DNA of 64,000 bases from Elephas maximus indicus (GCF_024166365.1 NC_064839.1:38824378-38888377), one strand, 5' to 3'. Counted from the first letter of the stretch, positions 1-10,410 are shown. Made by a program: numbers and translations. The notes: generated from the sequence alone by a model not told the origin.

Positions 1-589
1 AGGATAGATCTTAAGATGTTCTTGATGATGAATGAAACACCATCCTTCTTCATTTGTCATATGATTGTCTGATTCAAAATGGCCAATACCAGTCCATTTC
101 AGCTCACTAATGCTTAGGATATTGATGTTTATTCATTCCATTTCATTTTTGACGATTTCCAATTTTCCTAGATTCATACTTCGTACATTCCATGTTCCTA
201 TTATTAGTATTTGCAGCTGTTTCTTCTCATTTTGAGTCATGACACATCAGCAAATGAAGGTTTAAAAAGCTTGGCTCCATCCATGTAATTAAGGTCAACT
301 CTACTGTGAGGAGGCAACTCTTCCCCAGTTGCCTTTTGAGTGCCTTCCAACCTGAGGTGCTCATCTTGTGGTACTATATCAGACAATGTTCTGCTGCTAT
401 TCATAAGATTTTCACTGGCTAATTTTCTTCAGAAGACCACAGGTCCTTCTTCCTAGTCTGTCTTAGCTCAGCTGAAACCTGCCCACCATGGGTGACCCTG
501 CTGTTATCTGAATACCGGTGGCATATCTTCCTGCTTCACAGCAACACACAAGTTCCCACAGTACGACAAACTGACAGATGCATGGGGGC
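1..589 (-). mobile_element. RTE LINE, 5' part, minus strand (cut by window edge)
   Basis: Reverse-complement match to the 5' untranslated region and start of the endonuclease region of the near full-length RTE at 44,059-47,314. It ends with the RTE 5' terminus (cagtacgacaaactgacag) at about 589. Compared with other copies it has lost about 19 bp of the endonuclease region near position 60. Confidence 0.8.
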
Positions 590-957
590 AATGGAGTTTT
601 ACTCAGCCATAAAGAGAAATGAAGTCCTGATACGTGCTACAACATGGATAAACCTTGAGAACATAATGCTGAGTGAAATAAGTCAGTCACAAAATGATAA
701 ATATTATATGCTTCTATTTAACGTGAAATTTCAGCAGGGAAGTATATACAGGCCTAAGGTTATTAGTAGTTAGCAGGGGTGGGAAGGAGGGAGAGGGAAA
801 TAAGGACTCATTGCTTAGGAGACACTGAGCTTCTGTTATGGGTAATGGAAAAGTCTGGAAACAGATAATGGTGATAGTTGCACACATGATGATCACAATT
901 AATGCCACTAAATCGTACATGTCAAGAATGTTAAAATGGCAAGTTAAAAAAGGAAAC
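590..957 (+). mobile_element. L1 3' end fragment
   Basis: Begins with the common L1 3' motif ggagttttactcagccataa and continues through the typical L1 3' sequence (aacatggataaaccttgaga, aagtcagtcacaaaatgata) to the end of the L1 3' region. Abuts the RTE 5' end directly. Non-coding remnant. Confidence 0.65.
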
Positions 958-1140
958 AATGTTTGTTTTATTGTACTTAGATTTTAACTCAATAAATAAC
1001 TTTGTTTTCTTTTGTTTCCCTAAAAGGCACATCTCTTGGGCTATAATATTTTTCCAGAGCTGGATTCTTTCACGGCCCTTGGCTTCTTTCTGTTGGATAA
1101 GGAAAGGGCTCCAGGTCTTCCACCAAAGCTGGGTGCTTTT

Positions 1141-1438
1141 CTTAAAATCAATTTTATTGAGACATACACAACAAAGTGCACCGACATTGAATACACAGTT
1201 TGATGAGTTTTGACAAATGTGTATATTATGTGACCATAATCAAGATACAAAACATTTTCATTAACCTGGAAACTTCCCCAGTACATCTTTGCAATCAATC
1301 CCCTACCCTTCCTCCTCGGGCAACCACCACTCTGCTTTCTGTTGTTAAAAATTAGTTTTGCCTTTTCTGTAATTTCATATAAATGCAAGCATACATACTC
1401 CTTTAAATCTGGTTTCTTTTGCTCAGTATAATGTAAAA
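1141..1438 (-). mobile_element. L1-type 3' fragment with 12-bp target-site duplication
   Basis: The insert has the 'ttttattgagacatacaca' pattern of an antisense L1M-like 3' end. It is flanked by exact direct repeats CTGGGTGCTTTT at 1129-1140 and 1439-1450, marking a single retroposition event. Family assignment is tentative. Confidence 0.55.
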
Positions 1439-1952
1439 CTGGGTGCTTTTAAACTGGAAATTTTAAATGGTGGAATAGTTCCCATGGGTTATCTGACTCC
1501 CGCTCCAGTGAGGTAAGGCTGTCAGCATCTCTCTGGCATTTAGAGAACCAGATTTTGTGCCTGGTTCCAGTTGGTCTATTTATGAAGCTGGGTTACATCT
1601 GTCTAATGGAAATGATTCACTCTCAAGTATTATCTTTACACTCTACAATTCTTCCCCAAAATGGACATATATTTATTGTTTTCTTTGATTATAAAAGCAA
1701 CACATACTTATTGTAAAAAAAAAAAAGTAGATAAAACAAACATATAATGTAAAAATTGTCTATAAGCCAACCGGTAAAAAATAACCACTGTGTACATTAT
1801 AGTTTTTCTGGACTTTTCACTCCCTATATTCACAATTTTTGTTGTTTGTTTACTTTTAGGTAAGAACAGAGTTCTACTCTATCTACTATGGTATAACTTT
1901 TTCACTTAACAGTATATTGTGAACATTTTTCTCTACAGAAAAAAAAAAAATC

Positions 1953-2097
1953 AAACCTGTTACCATCCAGTCAATTCTGACTCATAGGCAACACTATAGG
2001 ACAGAATAGAACTGCCCCCATAGGGTTTCCAAGGGGCAGCTGGTGGATTCGAACTACCAACCTTTTGGTTAGTAGCTGAACACTTAACCACTGGCTC
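1953..2097 (-). mobile_element. AfroSINE, minus orientation
   Basis: Carries the reversed SINE body: a tail-derived gactcataggcaacactata, then cagaatagaactgccccca, and the reversed tRNA-like part (gaacttaccaacc-type box B, gaacacttaaccactggc). Confidence 0.8.
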
Positions 2098-2148
2098 TTT
2101 TTTCTATACAGTAAATATAAATCTACTTCATAATTTTAAAAGATGTAT

Positions 2149-2350
2149 GTTGTTGTTAGGTGCCATCAAGTTGATTTTGACTCATAGCGACCCCATGCGA
2201 CAGAGTAAAACTGTCCCATAGGGTTTTCTAAGCAGTAATCTTTATGGAAGCAGATCACCAGGTCTTTCTCCCACAGAGCATCTGGGTGGATTTGAACTGC
2301 CAACCTCAGATCATAGCTGAGTGGTTAACCATTATGCCACCAGTGCACCT
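2149..2350 (-). mobile_element. AfroSINE, minus orientation, long form
   Basis: Starts with the reversed CAA tail (tgttgttgttaggtgccatc) and ends at the reversed SINE head (ggttaaccattatgccacca). Contains the extended middle segment 'gcagatcaccaggtctttct'. Confidence 0.85.
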
Positions 2351-2917
2351 TAAAAGATATATAGAGTACCACAATCAGTTTAAATAATTGCAGTGTAGAG
2401 GATATTCACTCTCCCAGTATTTTGCTCTAGGGGACAGTTTCATATCAGTATGGGCAGGATTAGGGCCCACACATTATTCCTGTTTTAGCTTTAGAAGAAA
2501 TGGAAAGGAATCACAGGCTGGGAGAGATGTATCTTTTTTTTTTTTTAAATAAAATATCAGTTTGAAAAAAAAGGCCCAGAAGCTCTCCAGGTCTTTTTTG
2601 TACAGATGGCACCTCCTTGCCCACGGAAGGCTCTCTGAGTCAGCACCCCTGTCTCTCCTAAGAACCAGTAGTTCATTTTAGATCATTTCTTGCTCCCTTC
2701 GCTGTGACTTGGAGGAATCATTCAAACCTGTTAATGAGTTAACACTCCTAAAGTCAATTGCTTTTTGAGATCTTGAAGTAAGCTCAGTCCAGATAAGTTC
2801 TGAATTAGGGTATTAAATAAGTATTTTAAAAAGCAGGATTGAGAATGTAGGTTTGCGGGGAGGTGGGAACCCCACAACTTTTCAGCATGAGTACAAGTGC
2901 TCTTGGCAGTGGGAAAA

Positions 2918-3117
2918 CAGTTGTCATCAAGTCTATCCCAACTCATGGCAACCCCACGTGTGTCAGAGTAGAACCATGCTCCATAGGTTTTCAGTGGCTG
3001 ATTTTTGGGAAGTAAATCACTAGACCTTTTTTCAGAGGCACCTCTGGGTACACTTGAACCTCCAGCCTTTCAGTTAGCAGCTGAGCGTTTTGTCATTTGC
3101 CACCACCCAGGGACTCT
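2918..3117 (-). mobile_element. AfroSINE, minus orientation, long form
   Basis: Shows reversed gttgtcatcaagtctatccc through to the reversed head ccacccagggactct, with moderate divergence from the neighbours. Confidence 0.8.
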
Positions 3118-4261
3118 GGGCATTGGGAAGCCATCTGTTTCCCCTTCTTGGCTCTGATGGACTGTAGCCTCAACTCCTCCAAAGCTAAAGTTCCCAATCA
3201 AGAAACTGTCCCTCTGAAATTTAAATATAAACACTCTCAAAACCGAAATCACCAGGCTGTGAGTGAGAGGCAGGCACTACTGCCTATAAAGATTACAACT
3301 TCTTTGGGAGAAAAATAAAACTCGTCAGTTAAGGCTGGAAGCTGAATGCAAATCATCACACTGAGCACTAAGCATCTGAAGGGGGGAGGCAAAGAGCAAA
3401 AGGGAGAAGAAGCTGCTCCAAATGCATACTGCGGGAGACAAGAGAGGGGAGCCTGGAAATGTGCCTTCTTACCAGGGACCTTGTAACTCCTCAACTGTTG
3501 TCCAAATAACAAATAAGCCCAAGCTACATACACACAGAATTCCCTGGTGACCTGTTACATTGTGACATTTGCACTAGACTTCTGTCTGATCTTTATTCTC
3601 AGCCTCTAAAGACTTTACCATCTAAGTGGTCATGCTCCTAAAGTGAATCTGGGACACTCTCTTTTGACTGGTCATCTCAGTGTTCCATTGAGCTTCCTAA
3701 GGGTGGATCACAGCCCCAAATTTCAGGGCCTCTCTAGGAAGCTTATACAAGCTTTGTAAAAGCTTATAAAAACTCCCACTTTTACAAGTTTGCTGGAGGA
3801 GCAGATGATTTCACTGATAAGGAAACTCAGTCACAAAAGATCTGCTCTAAGACAGGCTCAAAATCTTCTGATGACCTTTATCCAGGCATTTATTTCCTGC
3901 TTGAAACAAGTTCCTAGTGTTTAATGACTGTTTTTCTCAAAACAACACAGTATTGTCTGTTTCTGTAGATCCATAGTTCTTTATAAGCTCTCATTTATCA
4001 GCTTCCAGGGCTGAACCATCCTCTCACCGTCTAGACTCAGAAACCCAACCTCCAGGCTCAAAGCCAAATAGCCTGAAGTAATCAAAGCTAAATCAAGGTG
4101 TGTTTGGTCAGAAGCCTCAAACCCTGTTCTCTCCTCTTGGTAAGTCAATCACAGGGGAAAAAAATCTCTGGAGAAACCTGCGAACCAGCCTATGACTTAT
4201 TTCTATTATTTATTTCACGAAGAAAAGGAGAAAGGACAAGCAAGTAAACCATTTCAGGCCT

Positions 4262-4400
4262 TAGAGTCAGATTCAGTTTCAATTCCAGCTCTTTAATTTA
4301 CCAGCTGTGTGACTTTGAGTAACTTACTATACCTCTCTGAGCCTCAGGAGTTGTTGAGAGAATTAAAGGCAATGAGGTGGTATCAACATATGTTAACTAC
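4262..4400 (+). mobile_element. MIR SINE
   Basis: Contains the MIR core pattern 'accagctgtgtgactttgag' followed by 'cctctctgagcctcag', an ancient mammalian tRNA-derived SINE. Confidence 0.65.
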
Positions 4401-5485
4401 AGGGAGGATCCTTGTACCTGGATTGCTCAGGGGCCTTTAATGAAAGTCCCTTGTAATCCTATAATCACATACATCAGTACAGTCATCCTAAAATATATTT
4501 TCAGGTCTGAGCTCTATGGTTTCCCTCCCTGAGGCTGGGATGCTTTCTGCCTTAGTCATGGGCAGCTTAGAAAGTGTCTCACCAGATCACGTGAGCCATA
4601 AGGGCTCACCCTGACAAACCAGATTTTCCTCATTGCTGGCAAGGCCGGGGCCAGGTGCTAGCTAGGATGGGAGCCTTGGGAAGCCACGTTTGGAGCTGAT
4701 ACAGGATACAGTGGAACCTGTGAGAGCTGGAACTTGATGGCACTGCCTTGTTTTTCCAGATCTTGCAGCTTTTCCACCTTTGACAGGGTGCAGTCTTACC
4801 ACTTTTCTGTAACTGTCTATTAATGGAAAATATTTGAGTCTTCCTTCTCTGATACAGGTTCCAGGTTTCACAGGTTTTACTGTATTACCTAATAAGTGTT
4901 TTTCAAACTGTGGATCATCATAAGTGTGGGTTTTGTTTTGTGTTTGTTTTTAATATAACAGAAAAGAATAGAAAACATCAGAGCACTTGGTATGTCATAG
5001 GCTAAGTACTGTTTCATGACATTTTTATTTCAGTGTGTGTATATGTTTTTGGTCTTCATGTAAATTATATTTCTTACTTGGGTTTCAGTCAAAAAAGCTT
5101 AAAAGACATTGACCTAGTGTTTGGGTATCAGATCTCCAAGGGAACTGTCTGACCTTGATCATGTGGCTTGACCTGCAACCCAATTCCACCTTGCCAAAGC
5201 CCTCCGCCAAAAGCTGGCAGCTCACAGCCAGCTCTACCTGGAGCCTGAAAGTTACCTCACCAGGCCCCAGACATGTTTGAAGAGAAGTCTGGGAAAAATC
5301 TAGCAGCACTTTTCAGACATTCTTTTTTTTTTTTTAAGAAAACAAAAACCTCCCACAAGTATAGAAATTAAAATACCAGGAACCAAAAAGGGAAGTCTGC
5401 TTGAATTTTTGCTTCACCAGCTAAGATTACACCTTCCACAACCAAAGTGAAGGTAAAGGGTTGAATCGCCTACAAAATGGCTCAC

Positions 5486-5613
5486 CTCTCCCAGTGCACA
5501 GGTATCTGCATTTGTGGCATTCCAGGAGTCCCTCGGCCTCTGACTGGCAATATTCCACTTCCTCTTGTCCAGGCCTAGGGTTTGAGAGCACATATCTCCC
5601 AGATGCAAGTTCA
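5486..5613 (-). CDS. MARVELD3: MARVELD3 coding exon 2
   Basis: 128 nucleotides, encoding a segment rich in Glu and Cys just before the membrane domain ([15 protein letters not shown]). The acceptor AG is at 5615-5614 and the donor GT at 5485-5484. It ends one base into a codon, to be completed by an exon beyond the left edge. A sense-oriented SINE ends about 25 nt upstream of the acceptor; see findings. Confidence 0.88.
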
Positions 5614-8600
5614 CTATAACCAAAAAACATACATGCCATTGTTGTTAGTTGCTGTCAGTTGGTTCTGACTCATGGTGACCCCACGTGTGCAGAGTAGAAC
5701 TGCTCCATACGGTTTTCAAGGCTGTGACTTTTCGGAATCAGATCACCAGGCCTTACTTCTGAAGCACCCCTGGGTGGGTTTGAACCACCAGTCTTTTGGT
5801 TAGTATTCCAGTGCTTAACCATTTGCGCCACCCAGGGACTCTCTACACGCCAGTACCAAAATACCAAACCCACTGCTGTCAAGTTGATTCTGACTCATAG
5901 CGACTCTACAGGACTGAGTCGAACTGCCTCATGGGGTCTCCAAAGGAGCCCTGCCCTGGTGGTGCAGTGGTTTAGTGCTTGGCTGCTAACTGAAAAGTTG
6001 GCAGTTCGAACCCACCAGCTGCTCTGGGGAGAAAGATGTGGTAGCCTGCTTTTTTAAAGATTACATCCTTGGAATTCCTATGAGGCAGTTCTACTCTGTT
6101 CTATAGAGTCACCACGAATCAGAATTGACTCAGTGACAACGGGTATAGAGTTTCCAAGGATTCGGGGAGGTGGGGAGGAGGGGTAGGGAGGGGGTTTCTA
6201 CTCACTGAGTTCCAGGAAGCTTTTTAAACATAGATCCCTTTATGTCTCTCTTGGGTTTGAAGTCCTTAAACCCTCATGCACTAGGATTAAAGTCCAAGCT
6301 TTTATTTAGCACAACACAGGAGGCCCTTGCTCCATCCTTTGCACTCACATCCTTGCACTCAAAGACCCACATAGTGAACTGCTCCAGCCCTCCCCAAAAT
6401 GACCTGCTCTCCCAAGCTTCTGGGCCATTACAGAAGCTATTCCTCTGGAACATTTTTCCTCTTCCTCCCCCAGCCTCAACCCTTCTTACTCCTTCTCCAG
6501 AACTCAGCTTTGAGGTGATCTCCTCTGGGAAACTTTCCTGGCTCCTTGGCCCTGAAAATCAGGAGCCCTGCAGTGGCACGTTTCGTACTATTGCAATTGG
6601 CCCATTTACCTGTCAGTCTCCTACAACCACACTGTGAATACCTGAGGGTAGATCTCTGAAGCTGCTGCCCCAGTAGCCCATCCATTAAATGGAGGAAAGA
6701 TAGAAATAAATTGCCGTTTGGCTCAAAACTCCAACTGCCTATGAGTGAAAGCATTCCCTCCACTCGCTTTTGAGGAGTGGAGGGAGGGGGTTTTAGGCAC
6801 TGTGTATCCAGTTTATAAAAAACCCGTTGTTGTCGAGTCAATTCTGACTCATAATGACCCTACAGGATGAGTAGAACAGCCTCATAGGGTTTCCAAGGGG
6901 TTGCTGGTGTATTCAAACTGCTGACCTTTTTTTGGTTAGCAGTTGAGCTCTTAACCAGTGTGCCACCAGGGCACCAAAGAAACCTAAAAATGTAGCTCTG
7001 GATTCTCCCAGGTCACACAGTTACAACGCAAAGTGGCTTCAGTTGGGAAACAGTAGATAGTGCCTATGACTGTATCTGAGCACACCCTTTGACATTCTAG
7101 TTGGTTTTAGATAATATAACATAAACTCAGGATAGTAGCTTTCCAGCTATGTGCACAGGACAGAGAGACTGGCAGAACTCTCCAAGTCCCACAGCAGAGA
7201 GGAGGCTGACTGCTCCTTAAAGAAAACTGGTGTCAAAAAGCTGAAGTCAGTCATCACCCCCAGTACCTGTCTCCTTGTTGAACTGTAAACTCTGAGCAGG
7301 CAAGGGCAATATCACATCTGTTCACAGTTCACAATGCCTGATAACACATGGGCATTTAATAACATTTGTGGGATTGGTTGGAATGTTAGATGGAAAGGCT
7401 CCCTAAGAGGTGGTGGTGGATGGGGGACTAAACCTCTCTTCCTCCCTCCCATCCCCAGATCCTCTCCTAGCTCACAAAGTCTTCCAGAACATCATGAGGA
7501 ATTACGGGAGCTCTGTATTGGCAGCGATGGCAAAATTTGTTCATTTAGGAGGGTAAGGTCTCAATCATTGAATTTAAATGAGGCTGCCCAGAAAGACTTC
7601 ACAGACCAAGGGGATCTCTGCCCTTCAGCAAGAAGTTTTAGGTAGATTTAGTTCTATAGTTAAAAGAGCGGCTTCTCCCAGTTGTCTTTTTAAAATACGT
7701 ATACCTATGTGGAAACCCTGGTGGTATAATGGTTAAGAGCTACAGCTGCTAACCAAAAGGTCAGCAGTTCGATTCCACCAGGCGCTCCTTGGAAACCGTA
7801 TAGGGCAGTTCTACTCTGTCCTATAGGGTCACTTTGAGTCGCAATCTACTCGAGGGCAACAGGTTTGGGTTTTTATGGGACACATTAAACTATAAGCCCT
7901 TCATTCAGATAACTTTCAGGCCTTGCCACCAAGAAACAGCACTTTGAAAGTCGGGGAAGGCTGATTTTGGAACTCGGGACAAGGGTCTGGTGCCCAAGGG
8001 GCAGTCCTATGAGCGAGTGGGGGGAGAGGGCAGGGAGGAGCCCCAGGTTAACCCCACCTACCTAATCTCCTTTCCACTTCTTCCTTTTCCTGTTCTGAAG
8101 ATCTCTCTTCCTCTTTACCTGATCCCTGACCCTGCCACTGCTTAACAAAGGTGGTCGCTCTTTGTTAGTCGGGTTCCAGTCAAGCAGTAGGGCCACCGGT
8201 CCTCCTTCCCTCTCAGGTCACCTCTAGGAGTGCAAAAGGGAGGAATGGTACTGTTTTCCTTTAAACCGACTTCCAGGACAGCCTGGCCTTTGACCCAGGC
8301 TTCCAGTGTCCGAAGGTTGCAAGGCCTCCCCTACCCCAGCAGCCCCGCCTCACCTGTCCGGTCCTCGGCGCCCGAGGCCCTCCTTTCTCTTGGACGGCGG
8401 CTCCGGGGTTTCCCAAGGCGCGGGCCAGGGGGGCGGGCCTGCGTCCCAGGTCGACCCCTGGGGTCCGCCTCGCGCCTGGCTTTGGAGGGACTTTTCCCAA
8501 GCTCTTTGTTTATCTGGGCGATGGCCCCCGACACTACGTCTTTCCTGGCGTGGATCTCGGTCCCTCCTCCGGTCCTGGTCCCCTCGCCGGTCCGCGTTCC

Positions 8601-8751
8601 GCCGCCCGTCCCCGTCTTTCTCCCGAAGCCGGTCCCCCGATCTGTCCCGCTGTCGCTCGGGGTGGTGATCTCGGTTCGGACGGGGGTGCCGGTTCGGGTC
8701 CCGCTCTCTAGGTCGGGCCCGCGATTCGCGAGCCCCCGAAGGCTCTTCCAT
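5486..8751 (-). CDS. MARVELD3: MARVELD3, MARVEL domain-containing protein 3 (exons 1-2, partial)
   Basis: MARVELD3 is a tight-junction-associated membrane protein of the occludin/tricellulin group: a charged cytoplasmic N-terminus followed by a four-helix MARVEL domain. Only the N-terminal part is here. Exon 1 codes from ATG 8751-8749 to 8354 (donor CAG|GTGAG) and exon 2 from 5613 to 5486 (acceptor TTATAG, donor GAGAG|GTGAG). Joined they give about 175 residues. The start [19 protein letters not shown] and the exon 2 segment [19 protein letters not shown] agree with the human protein as I remember it. Residues about 10-70 are an Arg/Asp-rich low-complexity stretch typical of the family, seemingly shorter than in human. 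The splice phase fits: exon 1 ends AG and exon 2 supplies T, making Ser. No MARVEL transmembrane exon is visible in 1-5485, so the 3' exon or exons are off the left edge. The frame is also open upstream to an ATG at 8961, but homology favours 8751. Confidence 0.9.
5638..5842 (-). mobile_element. AfroSINE in MARVELD3 intron 1, sense to the gene
   Basis: Runs from reversed tail (ttgttgttagttgctgtc) to reversed head (ccacccagggactct). Because MARVELD3 is on the minus strand, the SINE is in sense orientation and its 3' tail ends just upstream of the exon 2 acceptor. Confidence 0.85.
5868..5945 (-). mobile_element. AfroSINE 3' part, minus orientation, interrupted by another SINE
   Basis: Reversed SINE tail (ccactgctgtcaagttgatt) broken after 'ggggtctccaaagga' by the plus-strand SINE that follows. 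A similar motif, gtttccaagga, reappears at about 6150 as the likely target-site duplication. Confidence 0.65.
5946..6152 (+). mobile_element. AfroSINE, plus orientation, nested in another SINE
   Basis: Head 'tggtggtgcagtggtttagt', box-B-like 'ggcagttcgaacccacc', and tail 'agtcaccacgaatcagaatt'. Inserted head-on into an older minus-strand SINE, forming an inverted pair within MARVELD3 intron 1. Confidence 0.75.
6315..6660 (+). mobile_element. Probable L2 LINE 3' fragment
   Basis: Clinical L2-like wording of the sequence (gaactcagctttgaggtgat, cctctgggaaactttcctgg) is typical of L2 3' regions. The open frame across it is a by-product of low stop density, not a gene. Confidence 0.45.
6826..6978 (-). 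mobile_element. AfroSINE, minus orientation
   Basis: Reversed tail 'gttgttgtcgagtcaattct' through reversed head 'gtgccaccagggcacc'. Confidence 0.8.
7262..7370 (+). mobile_element. Probable L2 3' end
   Basis: Pattern 'aactgtaaactctgagcagg ... gcaagggcaatatcac ... aataacatttgtgg' resembles the conserved L2 3' end. Weak call. Confidence 0.4.
7710..7875 (+). mobile_element. AfroSINE, plus orientation
   Basis: Head 'ggaaaccctggtggtataat', A-box-like 'tggttaagagc', B-box-like 'cagttcgattccacc', then 'cctatagggtcactttgagt' and the tail 'caacaggtttgggtttt'. Confidence 0.85.
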
Positions 8752-8960
8752 AGCCAGGTTCTTTGTCCCGGCCCGGAAGCGACCCGAGGGCAACAGGGAA
8801 CCACAAGTATCCCTGGCAGGTGGACAAGCCCGCGGGCGGGGCGGGGAGGGACACTCACCTGCGCGCACGCGCGTACCTCCACTCCCAGCAGGGAGGGCGC
8901 TCACCTGAGCGCACACGCCGACAGGGGGCGCAGCGGTGCATGGCGCGGGTCCGACAGACA
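8330..8960 (-). promoter_or_regulatory. CpG island and promoter region of MARVELD3
   Basis: This stretch is strikingly GC-rich with many CpG dinucleotides, unlike the surrounding AT-rich intergenic DNA. It covers MARVELD3 exon 1 and the sequence upstream of its ATG on the minus strand. Two CTCF-like motifs (around 8884-8900 and 8918-8934) sit at its upstream edge. No TATA box is evident, as usual for CpG-island promoters. The transcription start is not determinable by eye. Confidence 0.8.
8354..8751 (-). CDS. MARVELD3: MARVELD3 coding exon 1
   Basis: 398 coding nucleotides, 132 codons plus two bases. It encodes the Arg/Asp/Pro-rich cytoplasmic N-terminus and lies wholly inside the CpG island. 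It ends at a consensus donor (GACAG|GTGAGG, GT at 8353-8352). The 5' untranslated part must lie at higher coordinates, but its start cannot be fixed from sequence. Confidence 0.88.
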
Positions 8961-8996
8961 TGAGAGACGCTTCAGCTACCGGCGAGGAGATGTGGA

Positions 8997-9030
8997 TATG
9001 TGTGTGTGTCTGTGTGTGTGTGTGTGTTTG
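8997..9030. repeat. (TG)n microsatellite
   Basis: Short TG run with one TC interruption, just outside the MARVELD3 CpG island. Confidence 0.85.
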
Positions 9031-9302
9031 GAGGGGGGAGGGGTGCTGCTACTCCAAACCCGAGGGAGGGACGACTGTCCTCCATGCCCAATCTGCCCTG
9101 AAGTATCCTCTCGGTGACTCTTCAAAGTAGAACCCAACAGTAGAAGGCCTAGGAAAGTGAACTCTGGCAACCTCAGGTGGCTGAATTTAGCACCTTGGGT
9201 TTGCTTTCACAGAAAGTAGCCATCCAGTCTCACACCACCTACTATTTGAGAACCAGCCCGTTTGTATGTTAGTATTCAATTTTCCATCCTAAAAGAAAGC
9301 CT

Positions 9303-9361
9303 AATGTAAGAATAATCCAAATAAAACCCAAATTTTTTTCAATGTAAGAATAATCCAAATA
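9303..9361. repeat. 21-bp direct repeat
   Basis: The 21-base unit beginning aatgtaagaataatcc occurs at 9303-9323 and exactly again at 9341-9361, separated by 17 bp. The sequence ends in a poly(A) run, so a small local duplication or target-site duplication is possible. Confidence 0.75.
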
Positions 9362-9445
9362 CCTAAAAAAAAAAAAAATTAATGAACATTTCTATTGTTG
9401 TGTGTGTGTGTGCATTCTATGGCATTTAGGTGCAGAGGTTTTGCC

Positions 9446-9884
9446 TTCTGTTATGGATGGAATTGTGTCTTCCAAAAAGATATGTTGAAGTCCTAATCCC
9501 TGTGACTGTGACCCTATTCGGGGAAATAGGGTCTTTCTTTGAAGATACTATCAAGTAATACCACAGTAGGGTGGGTCCTAATCCTGTATGACTGTTTTCT
9601 TATGAAAGAGGAGAACAGACCTGGAGTCAGAGCCACATCACACGGGAAGACAGCATGTGAGAATCTGTCTATAAGACAAGGAACTCCAAGAAACACTTTG
9701 GGCTACCGAAGCTGAAAGAGTCAAGGAAGGATCTCCCCTTAGAGTGGACAGAGAGAGCATAGCCTTGCCAATGGCCTGAATTCAGATTTCTAGTCTCCAG
9801 AGCCGTGAGAAAATAAATTTCTGTTCTTTAAAGCCACCCACTTGATCGTATTTTGTTATGGCAGCGCTAGGAAACTAAGACACC
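9446..9884 (+). mobile_element. MLT1-like solo LTR (ERVL-MaLR)
   Basis: Begins 'tgttatggatggaattgtgt' and contains 'gatatgttgaagtcctaatc', 'aaatagggtctttctttg', 'gggtgggtcctaatcc', and the polyadenylation region 'gtgagaaaataaatttctgt', ending 'gctaggaaactaagaca'. These are the hallmarks of an MLT1 LTR. No internal retroviral sequence is attached. Confidence 0.7.
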
Positions 9885-10121
9885 CTCCCAATTCCGTTCA
9901 GTGAATAGTTTCATTCAGCCATTCCCTACAAGGGAGACAGTCCTTGGGTGTGTAGATCAAAGGGCAACCATTGCATATTCCCTGTATGATCTTCTGGTTC
10001 CCTCTGAACATCCTGTGCTTGGCCTCGTACAGGAGACTCTGGAGGCGGGAGACACTTCTGACCCAGTTCCCCTTCAGGGCCTCTGGAGGAGAAAGGAAGC
10101 CTGCACGGAGGGCAGAGCTGA

Positions 10122-10137
10122 CCAGCAGGGGGCAGCA
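10122..10137 (+). promoter_or_regulatory. Strong CTCF-motif match
   Basis: CCAGCAGGGGGCAGCA fits the CTCF core CCASYAGRKGGCRS at every position. It lies about 1.4 kb outside the MARVELD3 promoter, in the direction of TAT. Occupancy cannot be judged from sequence. Confidence 0.5.
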
Positions 10138-10329
10138 CAGGCTCAGGCTGAGATGGTCCAGCCCTACCGGCAAGAGGCACCAGAGCCCTCCCCCACGGCA
10201 TACCCTCTTCCTCAGTCTGAGCACTTTCTTGCCCACCTAGTCCTGGGAGACTATAGATCTCTCAGCACAGGTGCGGTAGAGAACACACAGTTCAATTTAG
10301 TTCAACATTTCCTGAACTTCACTTAATAC

Positions 10330-10410
10330 ATATGGGGCGTTAGGAAGTTGCTCGACCTCTATGTGCCTCAGAGTCCTGTTTCACAAAATGGAGATAATAT
10401 CCATATTATT
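10330..10410 (+). mobile_element. MIR-like fragment
   Basis: 'ctctatgtgcctcagagtcc' and 'cacaaaatggagataata' resemble the MIR core 3' part. It is interrupted at 10,411 by the RTE copy. Confidence 0.4.

Larger units (their letters stand above)
1..5485 (-). other. MARVELD3 intron 2 (partial), filled with repeats
   Basis: Everything left of exon 2 is intronic if the gene continues off the edge as expected. Identified content: an RTE piece (1-589), L1 pieces (590-957, 1141-1438), three antisense-to-plus AfroSINEs (1953-2097, 2149-2350, 2918-3117) and a MIR (about 4262-4400). I see no exon with MARVEL transmembrane character. Intervals 3118-4260 and 4401-5485 hold no recognisable gene. Confidence 0.65.

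Noticed and set aside
2731-5309. Minus-strand open frames as missing MARVELD3 membrane exons
   Set aside because: None shows four hydrophobic helices or the conserved start of the MARVEL domain. They overlap SINEs or unique intron sequence.
8230-9117. A 295-codon plus-strand open frame across the CpG island
   Set aside because: It overlaps MARVELD3 exon 1 on the other strand, is Pro/Arg/Ser-rich without domains, and runs into the TG microsatellite. Long open frames are expected in GC-rich DNA.
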